Assembly (NCBI RefSeq): GCF_016786325.1
Contig: NZ_JADWYU010000205.1
Location: 1-64,000 of the forward strand
Reading direction: 5' to 3'
DNA from: Frankia nepalensis
Lineage (GTDB): Bacteria; Actinomycetota; Actinomycetes; Frankiales; Frankiaceae
Length of the DNA stretch: 64,000 nt
The translations under genes were made by a program, and so were the position numbers. Of the stretch, positions 48,165-56,981 are shown piece by piece; position 1 is the first letter of the stretch; each line of letters starts with the position of its first letter. The notes under the pieces were generated by a model, which ran no database searches, was not told where the DNA came from, and saw nothing but the letters and a program-made list of their open reading frames with translations.

Positions 48165-49466
48165 ATGGCGTGGGACTTCGAGACCGATCCCGAGTACCAG
48201 AAGAAGCTGGACTGGGCCGACGAGTTCGTCCGCGAGGAGGTCGAGCCGCTCGACCTCGCGTTCCCGGACCTGCAGTTCGTCCCGCTGACCGAGACCCGCC
48301 GCAAGCTCATCGACCCGCTCAAGCAGCGGGTGCGCGAGCAGGGCCTGTGGGCGACCCACCTCAGCCCGGAGCTCGGCGGCCAGGGCTTCGGCCAGCTCAA
48401 GCTGGGACTGCTGAACGAGATCCTCGGCCGCTCCTCCTGGGCACCGATCATCTTCGGCTGCCAGGCGCCGGACACGGGCAACGCCGAGATCATCGCGCAC
48501 TACGGCACGCCGGAGCAGAAGGAGAAGTACCTCAAGCCGCTGCTCGAAGGCGAGATGTTCTCCACCTACTCGATGACCGAGCCGCACGCCGGCGCGGACC
48601 CCACGCAGTTCACCTGTCGCGCCCACAAGGAGGGCGACGAGTGGATCATCAACGGGTGGAAGTACTTCTCGTCGAACGCGAAGACGGCGAGCTTCTTCAT
48701 CGTCATGGTGGTCACGAACCCCGACGTGAGCGCGTACCGGGGCATGTCGATGTTCCTGGTGCCGGCCGACACCCCGGGCATCAACATCGTCCGTAACGTC
48801 GGCCTGTACGGCGAGCCGCTGGGCGAGGGCTTCCACGCGCTCATCCACTACGAGGACGTGCGGGTCCCCGAGTCAGCGCTGCTCGGCGGCGAGGGCCAGG
48901 CCTTCGCCATCGCCCAGACCCGCCTCGGCGGTGGGCGCATCCACCACGCGATGCGGACCATCGGCCAGGCGCAGCGGCTGCTGGACATGACCTGCGAGCG
49001 CGCGCTGTCGCGCACCACCGCCGGCAGCAAGCTCGCGGAGAAGCAGTTCGTCCAGGGCTTCATCGCCGACTCCTACGCGCAGCTCCTGCAGTTCCGGCTG
49101 CTCGTCATGTACATCGCCTGGGAGATCGACAAGTACCAGGACTACAAGCGCGTCCGGAAGGACATCGCGACGGCGAAGATCGTCATGCCGACGGTCCTGC
49201 ACGACATCTCCTGGCGGGCTATGCAGATCCACGGCGCCCTCGGCACCACCAACGAGATGCCGTTCTTCCGGTACATCCACGGCGCCGCGGTGATGGGCCT
49301 GGCCGACGGGCCGACCGAGGTCCACAAGATGACCGTCGCCAAGCAGGTCCTGCGCGACTACCGGCCGGCCGACGGCATGTGGCCCACCGAGTGGATCCCC
49401 GGCAAGCTCGACGCCGCCCGCGCCAAGTACGCCGAGTTCCTCGAGCACGAGGTCGGGAACTTTTGA
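48165..49466 (+). CDS. Acyl-CoA dehydrogenase
   Basis: 433-aa ACAD from ATG 48165 (AGGAAGGGA upstream; the in-frame ATG at 48108 would overlap the operator). MTEPHAGADPTQFTCRA is the FAD loop, WIINGWKYFSSNAKTASFFIVM the beta domain, QIHGALGTTNEMPFFRYI and GPTEVHKMTVAKQVL the C-terminal part. It resembles the ACAD10/11-type enzymes that work next to an aminoglycoside-phosphotransferase-like partner; such a partner is encoded directly downstream. Likely substrate: a hydroxylated or medium/long acyl-CoA. Confidence 0.92.
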   Translation: MAWDFETDPEYQKKLDWADEFVREEVEPLDLAFPDLQFVPLTETRRKLIDPLKQRVREQGLWATHLSPELGGQGFGQLKLGLLNEILGRSSWAPIIFGCQAPDTGNAEIIAHYGTPEQKEKYLKPLLEGEMFSTYSMTEPHAGADPTQFTCRAHKEGDEWIINGWKYFSSNAKTASFFIVMVVTNPDVSAYRGMSMFLVPADTPGINIVRNVGLYGEPLGEGFHALIHYEDVRVPESALLGGEGQAFAIAQTRLGGGRIHHAMRTIGQAQRLLDMTCERALSRTTAGSKLAEKQFVQGFIADSYAQLLQFRLLVMYIAWEIDKYQDYKRVRKDIATAKIVMPTVLHDISWRAMQIHGALGTTNEMPFFRYIHGAAVMGLADGPTEVHKMTVAKQVLRDYRPADGMWPTEWIPGKLDAARAKYAEFLEHEVGNF

Positions 49467-49620
49467 TGGTCGCCTTCTGATGGTTCGCTCCGTCCGGGCT
49501 GTGTTTCTTGGTTCGCTCCGTCCGGGCGCGACGCTCCGGCCCCTTGCTCGCTTCGCTCCCAAGGGACCTCCGCGCCGCGTCCTCCTCCGCGAACGCGCGC
49601 TCCGGCGACCTCCGCTGCGG

Positions 49621-49652
49621 CCCGCCCTGCCTCGCTTCGCTCGCAGGGCGGG
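49621..49652. repeat. REP-like hairpin with CTCGCTTCGCTC loop
   Basis: CCCGCCCTGC (49621-49630) pairs perfectly with GCAGGGCGGG (49643-49652). The 12-nt loop also appears in the smaller hairpin at 49541-49565, marking them as copies of one element type. Confidence 0.65.
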
Positions 49653-49758
49653 CCTCCGCGGAGGCGCGCCTGCGCGCCAGCTCAGTTGCGTGGCGTTCCC
49701 ACGCCACGAACCGAACTACTTCCCGCGAGGGGCCACTTCACGACCTGCGGAATCGCTT

Positions 49759-49790
49759 ACCTCCCAGATCGACTTCGTCGATCCGGCAGG
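49759..49790. repeat. Hairpin element, second copy of the 40076-40116 block
   Basis: ACCTCCCAGATCG and CGATCCGGCAGG flank GATCGAC-TTC-GTCGATC (49767-49783). Relative to the other copy, one stem base pair is changed on both strands (G-C to A-T), which preserves pairing. Confidence 0.55.
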
Positions 49791-49890
49791 GATCCCGTCG
49801 CTCGTGGACGGGCCTCCGCGTCGCGCGGTTGCGGCGCGCTTGAAGGCTTTTTCCTAGTTCGTTCCTCTACACCCTGAAGGTGGTCCTCCT

Positions 49891-50946
49891 GTGAGTGACG
49901 CGGACCCGACGCCGCTCGACTTCGACCGGCTCGCTACCTGGATGGACGAGAAGGGGCTGCCCGGCGCGGGGGCCCCGCTGGAGCACAAGTTCCTTTCCGG
50001 CGGCACCCAGAACGAGATCTACCTGCTGACGCGCGGCGACTTCCAGTGCGTCATCCGGATCCCACCGGCCAAGGCGCCGGCGGACCGGGACAACGGCATC
50101 CTGCGGGAATGGCGGATCATCGAGGCGCTCGACGGCACCGACGTCCCGCACACCGCCGCGGTGGCGGTCTGCACGGACCACTCGGTGCTCGGCCGCACCT
50201 TCTACCTCATGGGCTTCGTCGACGGCTGGTCGCCGATGAACATGAAGGACCGCAAGTGGCCCGAGCCGTTCAACAGCGACCTCGGGCTGCGCGCCGAGCT
50301 CGGCTACCAGCTGGCCGAGGGCATCGCGCTGCTGTCGAAGGTCGACTGGAAGGCCAAGGGCCTGCACGACCTGGGCCGCCCGGACGGCTTCCACGAGCGC
50401 CAGGTCGACCGCTGGCTGAGCTTCTTCGAGAAGATCAAGGGCCGTGAGCTCGAGGGCATGGACTCGGTCACCGAGTGGCTGCGCCACCACCGCCCGCTCG
50501 ACTACATCCCGGGCCTCATGCACGGCGACTACCAGTTCGCCAACGTCATGTTCGAGAACGCCGTCCCGGCGAAACTCGCCGCGCTGGTCGACTGGGAGAT
50601 GGGCACCGTCGGCGACCCCAAGCTCGACCTGGCCTGGATGGTCATGAACTGGCCCGAGGACACGATGTCCGAGGCGGCCGCGAAGTCCAGCTACGTGGAC
50701 CTGCGCGGCATGCCGAGCCGTGACCAGGTCGTCGACCACTACGCCAAGGTCTCCGGCCGGCAGGTCGACGACCTCGACTACTACCTGGTGCTGGCCCGGT
50801 GGAAGATCGCCATCGTCCTGGAGCGCGGCTTCCAGCGGGCCGGCAACGACCCCAAGCTGCTCGCCTTCGGCCCGGTCATCGAGCAGGCCATGAAGTCCGC
50901 GGCCGAGTTCGCCGCGACCACGGACTACGACCACTCGGGGCGCTGA
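49891..50946 (+). CDS. Phosphotransferase-family protein (APH/ACAD10-type kinase)
   Basis: 351-aa protein of the aminoglycoside phosphotransferase/choline kinase fold. GGTQNEIYLLTRGDFQCVIR forms the nucleotide loop, L-M-H-G-D-Y-Q-F-A-N-V carries the catalytic Asp213 and Asn218, and V-D-W-E-M-G-T-V-G-D-P-K-L-D-L-A-W the metal-binding Asp. In mammalian ACAD10/11 and bacterial neighbours such kinases phosphorylate 4-hydroxyacyl-CoAs before dehydration by the ACAD. The acyl-CoA dehydrogenase gene upstream fits this pairing. The reaction here is inference. Confidence 0.87.
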   Translation: MSDADPTPLDFDRLATWMDEKGLPGAGAPLEHKFLSGGTQNEIYLLTRGDFQCVIRIPPAKAPADRDNGILREWRIIEALDGTDVPHTAAVAVCTDHSVLGRTFYLMGFVDGWSPMNMKDRKWPEPFNSDLGLRAELGYQLAEGIALLSKVDWKAKGLHDLGRPDGFHERQVDRWLSFFEKIKGRELEGMDSVTEWLRHHRPLDYIPGLMHGDYQFANVMFENAVPAKLAALVDWEMGTVGDPKLDLAWMVMNWPEDTMSEAAAKSSYVDLRGMPSRDQVVDHYAKVSGRQVDDLDYYLVLARWKIAIVLERGFQRAGNDPKLLAFGPVIEQAMKSAAEFAATTDYDHSGR

Positions 50947-50947
50947 C

Positions 50948-51922
50948 ATGCTGGCGGCGGTGTGCGCGGAATACGGCGACCCCGAGGTCCTCGAGGTCAA
51001 GGAGATCGACACTCCACCGATCGGGCCCGACCTGGTCCGGGTCCGCGTCCGGGCGGCGGCGGTCAACTTCCCCGACGTGCTCGTCATCGCGAACACCTAC
51101 CAGGTAACGGCGCCCGTGCCGTTCGTGCCGGGCAGCGAGTTCGCCGGGGTGGTCGAGGAGGTCGGCGCGGGTGTCACCGGCCTCGCCCCCGGCGACCGGG
51201 TGGCGGGCACGGTGTTCGTCGGCGCCTTCGCCCAGCAGGTCGTCTGCCGGGCCGAGTCGCTGCGGCCCATCCCCGACGGGGTGGACGACCGGTCCGCCGC
51301 GGCGTTCGTCGTCGCGCACCGCACGTCGTACCACGTGCTGCGCTCGATCGCCCAGGTGAAGCCAGGCGAGCGGGTGGTGGTACTCGGAGCCGGCGGCGGC
51401 GTCGGCCTCGCGGCCGTCCAACTCGCCGTCGCGCTCGGCGCCGAGGTGACCGCGGTGGCGAACTCCTCGGACAAGCTCCAGATCGCCGCGGTGAACGGGG
51501 CGACGACGCTCATCGACAACGCGACCGAGGACCTGCGCAAGGCGCTGAAGGCGGCGCACCCCGGGGGGGTCGACGTCGTCGTCGACATGGTAGGCGGGGA
51601 CCTCTCGGAGGCGGCACTGCGGGCGCTGCGCTTCGACGGGCGCTTCGTGACCGTCGGCTACGCCTCGGGGACCATCCCGCGCATCCCGCTGAACCTGGTG
51701 CTGCTCAAGGGCGCGCACATCATGGGCTTCCAGATGCGCGACTTCGCCACCCACCGGCCGGACGACCTGGCCCGCGACGACCGCGAGCTCACCGAACTGC
51801 TCGCCTCGGGGGCCGTACGCCCGCACATCGGCGCGGTCTTCGCCCTCGACGACACGGTCGCCGCGCTGCGCCATGTCGCCGACGGCAAGGCGGTCGGGAA
51901 GGTCGTCCTCGACGTCCGATGA
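50948..51922 (+). CDS. NADPH:quinone oxidoreductase-like MDR protein
   Basis: 324-aa zinc-independent medium-chain reductase. The N terminus MLAAVCAEYGDPEVLEVKEIDTPPIGPDLVRVRVRAAAVNFPDVLV and FVPGSEFAGVV, then the Rossmann motif G-A-G-G-G-V-G, are typical. Lacking zinc ligands, it likely reduces quinones, enones or enoyl-CoA. It starts one base after the stop of the kinase gene, so both are in one operon. Followed by a long hairpin terminator. Confidence 0.9.
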   Translation: MLAAVCAEYGDPEVLEVKEIDTPPIGPDLVRVRVRAAAVNFPDVLVIANTYQVTAPVPFVPGSEFAGVVEEVGAGVTGLAPGDRVAGTVFVGAFAQQVVCRAESLRPIPDGVDDRSAAAFVVAHRTSYHVLRSIAQVKPGERVVVLGAGGGVGLAAVQLAVALGAEVTAVANSSDKLQIAAVNGATTLIDNATEDLRKALKAAHPGGVDVVVDMVGGDLSEAALRALRFDGRFVTVGYASGTIPRIPLNLVLLKGAHIMGFQMRDFATHRPDDLARDDRELTELLASGAVRPHIGAVFALDDTVAALRHVADGKAVGKVVLDVR

Positions 51923-52467
51923 CATCCGGCGTCCGGTGACATCCGGCCGGGGCGGGCGCGGGAAATGCCGCCGCGAAGGTTCTCGCGCCCGCCCCGGCCG
52001 CCGGCGCGGCATCGGCCGTGAACATCACCAGAACCAGGTGCTTCCCGTAGATCTTGGTCGATGCGAGCGGCCGTCCGGACGCCGATCCGCGCGGCCGAAG
52101 ATCCACGGAACGCGCCCCAGAGCCGGCGCGCTGTCGGCCGATGGATTGCCGCGCCCGCGCGGCGGTGAGAACCATCATTTTTCCCGCTCATCCGGGTTGG
52201 TCCTACGTCGGCGGCTTTCCTGACCGCTGGTAGCGGCCCCGCGGCGACCCGCGCCCGCGGGCTCCCCCAGCCACACCCGGAAACGGCGCTGGTTAGCATC
52301 GGAACCGATACATAGACATCACCAGGAGACGCGCGCCACTGGCCGGCGCGTACCGGCGCGGGCTCCCCACCGGGCGCGGTCCCGGAAGGCACGGGCGAAC
52401 GGGTTCCGACGGCGGCCGAGGGCCGCGCCAGTGGGCGCCGCTCCAGTACCTCTGGAGGAGTTCCCGC
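51923..52467. other. Intergenic region before the binding-protein array
   Basis: A 545-bp gap. It starts with a terminator hairpin (51944-52000). Further on is a lower-GC stretch at 52015-52070 and a small palindrome ATCGG-AA-CCGAT at 52298-52309, about 160 bp before the first binding-protein gene. Purine-rich GGAGGAG lies at 52453-52459 ahead of the ATG. No gene recognised. Confidence 0.5.
51944..52000. terminator. 17-bp-stem hairpin terminator
   Basis: CGGCCGGGGCGGGCGCG (51944-51960) pairs perfectly with 51984-52000, with a loop of 23 nt. It starts 22 bp past the reductase stop and marks the end of the operon from 43215. Confidence 0.7.
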
Positions 52468-53748
52468 ATGGTGTTAGCGCCTTACCGGCGATCGCCGCGG
52501 TCCAGGGCGGCGCTCGCCGCGAGCACCGTCGGCCTCGCCGCCCTTGTCGCCTGCGGCGGCCCGACGAACGAGACCGCCAGCGTCGGGATCTCCTGCGAGA
52601 CCACCGCGCCGGGGGTCACGGCGACGGAGGTCAAGATCGGCCTCCTGCATGACGACAGCGGGCCGAGCGCCGAGGCGATGCGCGCCTTCCGGGGCGGTGT
52701 CGATGCCCGCCTCGGCGTCACCAACGAGGAGGACGGCGGCGTCTTCGGCCGCACGGTCACCTATGCCTGGCGCGACGACCAGGCGGATCCGTCGATCAAC
52801 CTGCAGGCGGCCCGGCAGCTGGTCACCGACGAGAACGTCTTCGGGATCATCGAGGCTCCGGGCGCCGAGGCGGGCTCCGCCGAGTGGCTCCACCAGCAGG
52901 GCGTCCCGGTGACCGGCCTAGCGAGCGACCGACTCTGGACGCGGTACGACAACATGTTCTCGTGGTTCTACCTGGGTGAGGGCTCCGTCACCACGTGGGG
53001 CGACTTCATCCGGTCGCGGGGCGGAACCCGGGCCGCCGTGTTCGCAATCTCCGGGAACGAGGCCAACTTCGACTTCAGCCGCCAGTTCAAGGCCAGCCTG
53101 CTGGAGACCGGCGTTGAAATCATTAATATCTTTGAAGTCGCCGGTACGACCAACTACGTGAACATCGCGCAGCAGATCAAGGCGAGCGGCGTCGACACCA
53201 TCGCCGGAGTGCTGCTGCCGGACGCCGCCGCGGAACTGCTGCCTGCCCTGCGTGACGCAGGCGTACGCCCCAAGGTCGTCATGATGCCACTTGGCTACGA
53301 CCAGAACGTGCTCGCGCGGTATGGCCAACAGCTGGCCGGCACGGTCATCTACTCCGCCGTCAAGCCATTCGAGCTCAACACCACGGAACAGCAGGCGATG
53401 CTGACCGCGATGACCACGTACGCGCCGCAGGCCAAGCCGCCACAGCAGGACAGCGCGGTCGACGGCTACGTCGCCGCCGACCTGCTCCTGCGCGGCCTGC
53501 GGGAGGCCGGCGCGTGCCCGACCCGGGAATCGTTCATCAACGCCCTGCGCGCCGTGAACGACTACAACGGGGCCGGTCTGATCCCTCACTCCGTGGACCT
53601 GTCGACCAACCGGAACAAGATCTCCGTTTGTTACAGCTTTGTCCAGGTCGGCACCGACGGCCAACGGTTCGTTCCGCTGAGCGAGGACGCGACCTGCGGC
53701 CAGGAGATCACCTCACAGAAGATGGACCAGCTTCTGTCGAATCCGTAA
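52468..53748 (+). CDS. Orphan ABC substrate-binding lipoprotein, paralogue 1
   Basis: 426-aa LivK-like type 1 binding lipoprotein. Lipobox A-A-L-V-A-C at Cys29; domain begins VTATEVKIGLLHDDSGPSAEAMRAFRGGVDARL. Shared blocks with the next two genes: GGVFGRTVTYAWRDDQAD, VFGIIEAPGAEAGSAEWL, FAISGNEANFDFSRQFKASLLETGVEI, ACPTRESFINALRAVNDYNGAGLIP. The third codon is the rare leucine codon TTA. No permease or ATPase gene is nearby, so it may feed a transporter encoded elsewhere or act as a sensor. The most diverged of the three. Confidence 0.9.
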   Translation: MVLAPYRRSPRSRAALAASTVGLAALVACGGPTNETASVGISCETTAPGVTATEVKIGLLHDDSGPSAEAMRAFRGGVDARLGVTNEEDGGVFGRTVTYAWRDDQADPSINLQAARQLVTDENVFGIIEAPGAEAGSAEWLHQQGVPVTGLASDRLWTRYDNMFSWFYLGEGSVTTWGDFIRSRGGTRAAVFAISGNEANFDFSRQFKASLLETGVEIINIFEVAGTTNYVNIAQQIKASGVDTIAGVLLPDAAAELLPALRDAGVRPKVVMMPLGYDQNVLARYGQQLAGTVIYSAVKPFELNTTEQQAMLTAMTTYAPQAKPPQQDSAVDGYVAADLLLRGLREAGACPTRESFINALRAVNDYNGAGLIPHSVDLSTNRNKISVCYSFVQVGTDGQRFVPLSEDATCGQEITSQKMDQLLSNP

Positions 53749-54061
53749 CATCTCGCCGGATAGGTTGATCCGGCGAGCGCACGCCCTGACGACCGGTCCC
53801 GGAATGACCTTCCGAGACCAGACGGTGTCTGTTGAGAGGGGCTCCGATATTTGTCGGAGCCCCTCTTTTGCATGGCATAGAGACCTCACTAGTATCCGCC
53901 TCGAAACGGAAACCAGCTCGAGACCCGCCGCCAAGCCGATACGCTCCGCGCCAGATCCCCTCCTTGACGCCGAGTCACCACGTTATCGACGCACACTCTC
54001 CCGGCGCGGAGGATGTTACCCCCGAGGAACATCCCCGCGACCACGACCAAGGAGCCGCGCC
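53749..54061. promoter_or_regulatory. Terminator-promoter spacer before paralogue 2
   Basis: A 313-bp spacer with a T-tailed terminator (53835-53869) followed by CACTAGTATCCGCCTCGA (53887-53904). The same order occurs before paralogue 3 (55481-55556), so the spacer was duplicated with the gene. TAGTAT is a possible -10 element. Confidence 0.5.
53835..53869 (+). terminator. Rho-independent terminator with T-run
   Basis: A 13-bp perfect stem (53835-53847 with 53854-53866), a TATTTG loop and a TTTT tail. It separates paralogue 1 from paralogue 2 and is a near copy of the one at 55481. Confidence 0.88.
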
Positions 54062-55342
54062 ATGTCGTTACCCGTCCAGAAGCGATTAGTGCGCGGCGCC
54101 GCGCTGGCCGCCAGCGCGAGCACCCTCGCCATGGGCCTCGCGGCCTGTGGCCAGGCCGGCTCGGGCACGGCCGGCGGGGTGTCCTGCGACGCCTCCGCGC
54201 CCGGCGTCACCGACCAGGAGATCAAGCTCGGGCTCACCTGGAACGACACCGGCGATGGCGCGGCGAGCCTCGCGGCCTTCCGGGGCGGGATCGACGCCCG
54301 GCTGGAGCTCGCCAACACGAACGGCGAAATCTTCGGACGCAAGATCACTTATGCGTGGCGGGACGACAAGGCCGACCAGGCGCTCAACGCCCAGGTCACC
54401 AGGGAGCTGGTCGAGGACGAAGGGGTCTTCGGCATGATGACGGCACCCGGGGGCGCCGGCGGCTCGATCGAATGGCTGGCCGAGCAGAACGTCCCGGTCA
54501 CCGGCATGGGCAGCGACCCGCTCTGGCAAAACCGCGGCAACATGTTCTCCTTCTACTACCTCGGCGAGGGCTCGAACACTGCCTGGGGCAAGCTCATCCG
54601 CGAACTGAGCGGCACGCGGGCGGCCGTGTTCGCGATCTCGGGAAGCAAGTCCAACTCCGACTTCAGCCGCCAGCTCGCCGCGAGCCTGCTGGAATCCGGC
54701 GTCGAGATCGTCAAGACCTACCAGGTCGCCGAGGCAGTCACCAATTTCGAGGCCATCGCCCAACAGATCAAGGCAAACGACATCGACACCCTCGCCGGCG
54801 TCGTCCTCCCGAACATCGCCATCGAGCTCCTACCGGCGCTGCGTGCCCGAGGTGTCCAGCTCAAGGCCGTCGTGATGCCGCTCGGCTACGACGACAGCCT
54901 TCTCCACGAGAACGGGGCGAGTCTCGCGAACGCGGTCATCATCAGCCAGATCAAGCCCTGGCAGGCCAACACCCCGGAACAGCACACCTTCCTCGAGATG
55001 ATGAACACGTACTCCCCGCAGATCCAGCCGGCGACCACCGACATGGCCGTCGACGGCTACGTGACCGCGGACCTGTTCGTCGAGGGCCTCAAACTCGCCG
55101 GCGAGTGCCCGACCCGCGAGTCGTTCATCTCGGCGCTGCGCGCCGTCACCGACTACCCGGGCGCCGGACTCATCCCGAAGGATGTCGACCTGAGCACGAA
55201 CTACAAGGAGCCCAACTCCTGCTACAGCATCGTCCAGGTCACCCCCGACGGCACGGCGTTCGCCCCGCTGTTCGACGCCAAGCCGCTGTGCGGCGACCTG
55301 ATCACGACGGACCGGATGAACCAGTTGCTCGGCACCGCGTAG
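54062..55342 (+). CDS. Orphan ABC substrate-binding lipoprotein, paralogue 2
   Basis: 426-aa LivK-like lipoprotein from ATG 54062. The longer frame upstream is non-coding spacer. Lipobox G-L-A-A-C at Cys29. Nearly identical to paralogue 3 over the first 60 residues (MSLPVQKRLVRGAALAASAS...), then diverging steadily, most in the ligand-contact segments. TTA codons occur at positions 3 and 9. The ligand is unknown; the family binds amino acids, aromatic acids or amides. It has its own terminator and promoter region, so each copy can be expressed separately. Confidence 0.9.
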   Translation: MSLPVQKRLVRGAALAASASTLAMGLAACGQAGSGTAGGVSCDASAPGVTDQEIKLGLTWNDTGDGAASLAAFRGGIDARLELANTNGEIFGRKITYAWRDDKADQALNAQVTRELVEDEGVFGMMTAPGGAGGSIEWLAEQNVPVTGMGSDPLWQNRGNMFSFYYLGEGSNTAWGKLIRELSGTRAAVFAISGSKSNSDFSRQLAASLLESGVEIVKTYQVAEAVTNFEAIAQQIKANDIDTLAGVVLPNIAIELLPALRARGVQLKAVVMPLGYDDSLLHENGASLANAVIISQIKPWQANTPEQHTFLEMMNTYSPQIQPATTDMAVDGYVTADLFVEGLKLAGECPTRESFISALRAVTDYPGAGLIPKDVDLSTNYKEPNSCYSIVQVTPDGTAFAPLFDAKPLCGDLITTDRMNQLLGTA

Positions 55343-55697
55343 CCGGGCGCGGGAGCATCACCGTCGCACGATCGTGGCGGCCACCGGCCGCGGCCGCGAC
55401 TGGCCCGCGCTGGTTCGCGTGCCATGCGCCGTCGGCGACTGGCGCGCGGAATGGCTTCCAAGGCCGCGCAGAACGCGTCGAGAGGGGCTCCCGAAATTTG
55501 TCGGGAGCCCCTCTTTTGATGTCACATAGAGGGTTCACTAGTATCTGCCTCGATAGGAAGAGCCAGCGGAGAGCAACCCAAGCCGATGCATGCCGGCCCT
55601 TCTTCGGCGCCAGGCCATGACGTTGTCGGCGCATGCTCTCCCGACGCGCGGGATGCACCCCGGAGCATCCCAGCGATCATGACCAAGGAGTCTTGTC
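55343..55697. promoter_or_regulatory. Duplicated terminator-promoter spacer before paralogue 3
   Basis: A 355-bp spacer with terminator 55481-55517 and TTCACTAGTATCTGCCTCGA at 55531-55550, nearly the same as in the 53749-54061 spacer. CCAAGGAG near 55683-55690 precedes the start. No gene seen. Confidence 0.5.
55481..55517 (+). terminator. Rho-independent terminator with T-run, second copy
   Basis: A 14-bp perfect stem (55481-55494 with 55501-55514), AATTTG loop and TTTT tail. Compared with 53835-53869 it has one extra base pair, conserved on both arms. Confidence 0.88.
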
Positions 55698-56981
55698 ATG
55701 TCGTTACCCGTCCAGAAGCGATTAGTGCGCGGCGCCGCGCTGGCCGCGAGCGCGAGCACCCTCGCCATGGGCCTCGCCGCCTGCGGCCAGGCCGGCTCGG
55801 GCACGGCCGGCGGAGTATCTTGCGACGCCTCCGCGCCCGGCGTCACCGAGAAGGAGATCAAGCTCGGGCTCACCTGGAGTGACACCGGCGACGGCGCGGC
55901 CAGCCTCGCCGCCTTCCGCGGCGGGATCGACGCCCGGCTCGGTCTCGCCAACGAGGAGGAGGGCGGGATCTTCGGCCGCAAGATCACCTATGCCTGGCGA
56001 GACGACCAGGCCGACCAGCAGGTCAATGCCCGGGTCGCCCGGGAGCTGGTCGACGACGAGGGGGTCTTCGGCATGATGATGGCCCCCGGGGGTTCCGGTG
56101 GCTCGATCGAGTGGCTGGCCGAGCAGAACGTCCCGGTCACCGGCATGGGCAGCGACCCGGGCTGGGAAAACCGCGGCAACATGTTCTCCTTCTACTATCT
56201 CGGCGAGGGCGCCAATACCGCCTGGGGCAAGCTCATCCGCGAACTGGGCGGCACGCGGGCCGCGGTGATCGCGATCTCGGGAAGCAAGTCCAACTCCGAC
56301 TTCAACCGCCAGCTCGCCGCGAGCCTGCTGGAATCCGGCGTCGAGATCGTCAAGACGTACAACATCGCCGAGGCGATCACCAATTACGAGGCCATCGCCG
56401 ACCAGATCAAGGCGAACCGCATCGACACCCTCACCGGAACTTTCCTGCCGGCCATGGCCGTCAACCTCCTTCCGGCGCTGCGCGAGCGGGGCATCGAGCT
56501 CAAGGCCCCCGTGCTGCCGCTCGGCTACGACGACAAACTTCTCCATAACGACGGCGCGAGCCTGCGGAACGCGGTCATCGTCAACCAGATCAAGCCATGG
56601 CAGGCCAACACCCCGGAGCAGCGGGCCTTCCTCGAGGCGATGAACGCATACGCTCCGCAGATCCAGCCGGCCACGACGGACATAGGCGTCGACGGCTACG
56701 TCGCCGCGGACCTGTTCCTCAAGGGCCTGGAGCTTGCCGGCGAGTGCCCGACCCGGGAGTCCTTCATCGCGGCGCTGCGCGCCGTGACGACGTACGACGG
56801 CGGGGGCCTCATCCCACGGCCGGTCGACCTGACCACGAACTACAAGGAGCCCAACTCCTGCTACAGCATCGTCCGGGTCACCCCCGACGGCACGGCGTTC
56901 GCCCCGCTGTTCGACGCCAAGCCGCTGTGCGGTGACCCGATCACACCCGAACGCATGAACCAGTTGCTCGGCACCGCGTAG
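55698..56981 (+). CDS. Orphan ABC substrate-binding lipoprotein, paralogue 3
   Basis: 427-aa LivK-like lipoprotein, lipid attachment at Cys29. High identity to paralogue 2 (MGSDPxWENRGNMFSFYYLGEG, AISGSKSNSDFNRQLAASLLESGVEIVKTY, PNSCYSIVRVTPDGTAFAPLFDAKPLCGD). Like paralogue 2 it has TTA codons at positions 3 and 9. Differences cluster in the central ligand-binding part, which suggests altered ligand preference after duplication. No transporter partners nearby. Confidence 0.9.
   Translation: MSLPVQKRLVRGAALAASASTLAMGLAACGQAGSGTAGGVSCDASAPGVTEKEIKLGLTWSDTGDGAASLAAFRGGIDARLGLANEEEGGIFGRKITYAWRDDQADQQVNARVARELVDDEGVFGMMMAPGGSGGSIEWLAEQNVPVTGMGSDPGWENRGNMFSFYYLGEGANTAWGKLIRELGGTRAAVIAISGSKSNSDFNRQLAASLLESGVEIVKTYNIAEAITNYEAIADQIKANRIDTLTGTFLPAMAVNLLPALRERGIELKAPVLPLGYDDKLLHNDGASLRNAVIVNQIKPWQANTPEQRAFLEAMNAYAPQIQPATTDIGVDGYVAADLFLKGLELAGECPTRESFIAALRAVTTYDGGGLIPRPVDLTTNYKEPNSCYSIVRVTPDGTAFAPLFDAKPLCGDPITPERMNQLLGTA

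Larger units (their letters stand above)
49467..49890. other. Structured intergenic region with hairpins and direct repeats
   Basis: A 424-bp region between two catabolic genes. TGGTTCGCTCCGTCCGGGC occurs at about 49479 and 49509. Two hairpins carry nearly the same loop, CTCGCTTCGCTC: 49541-49565 and 49621-49652. A third hairpin at 49767-49783 sits in a block shared with 40076-40116. No gene; likely extragenic palindromic repeats. Confidence 0.6.
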
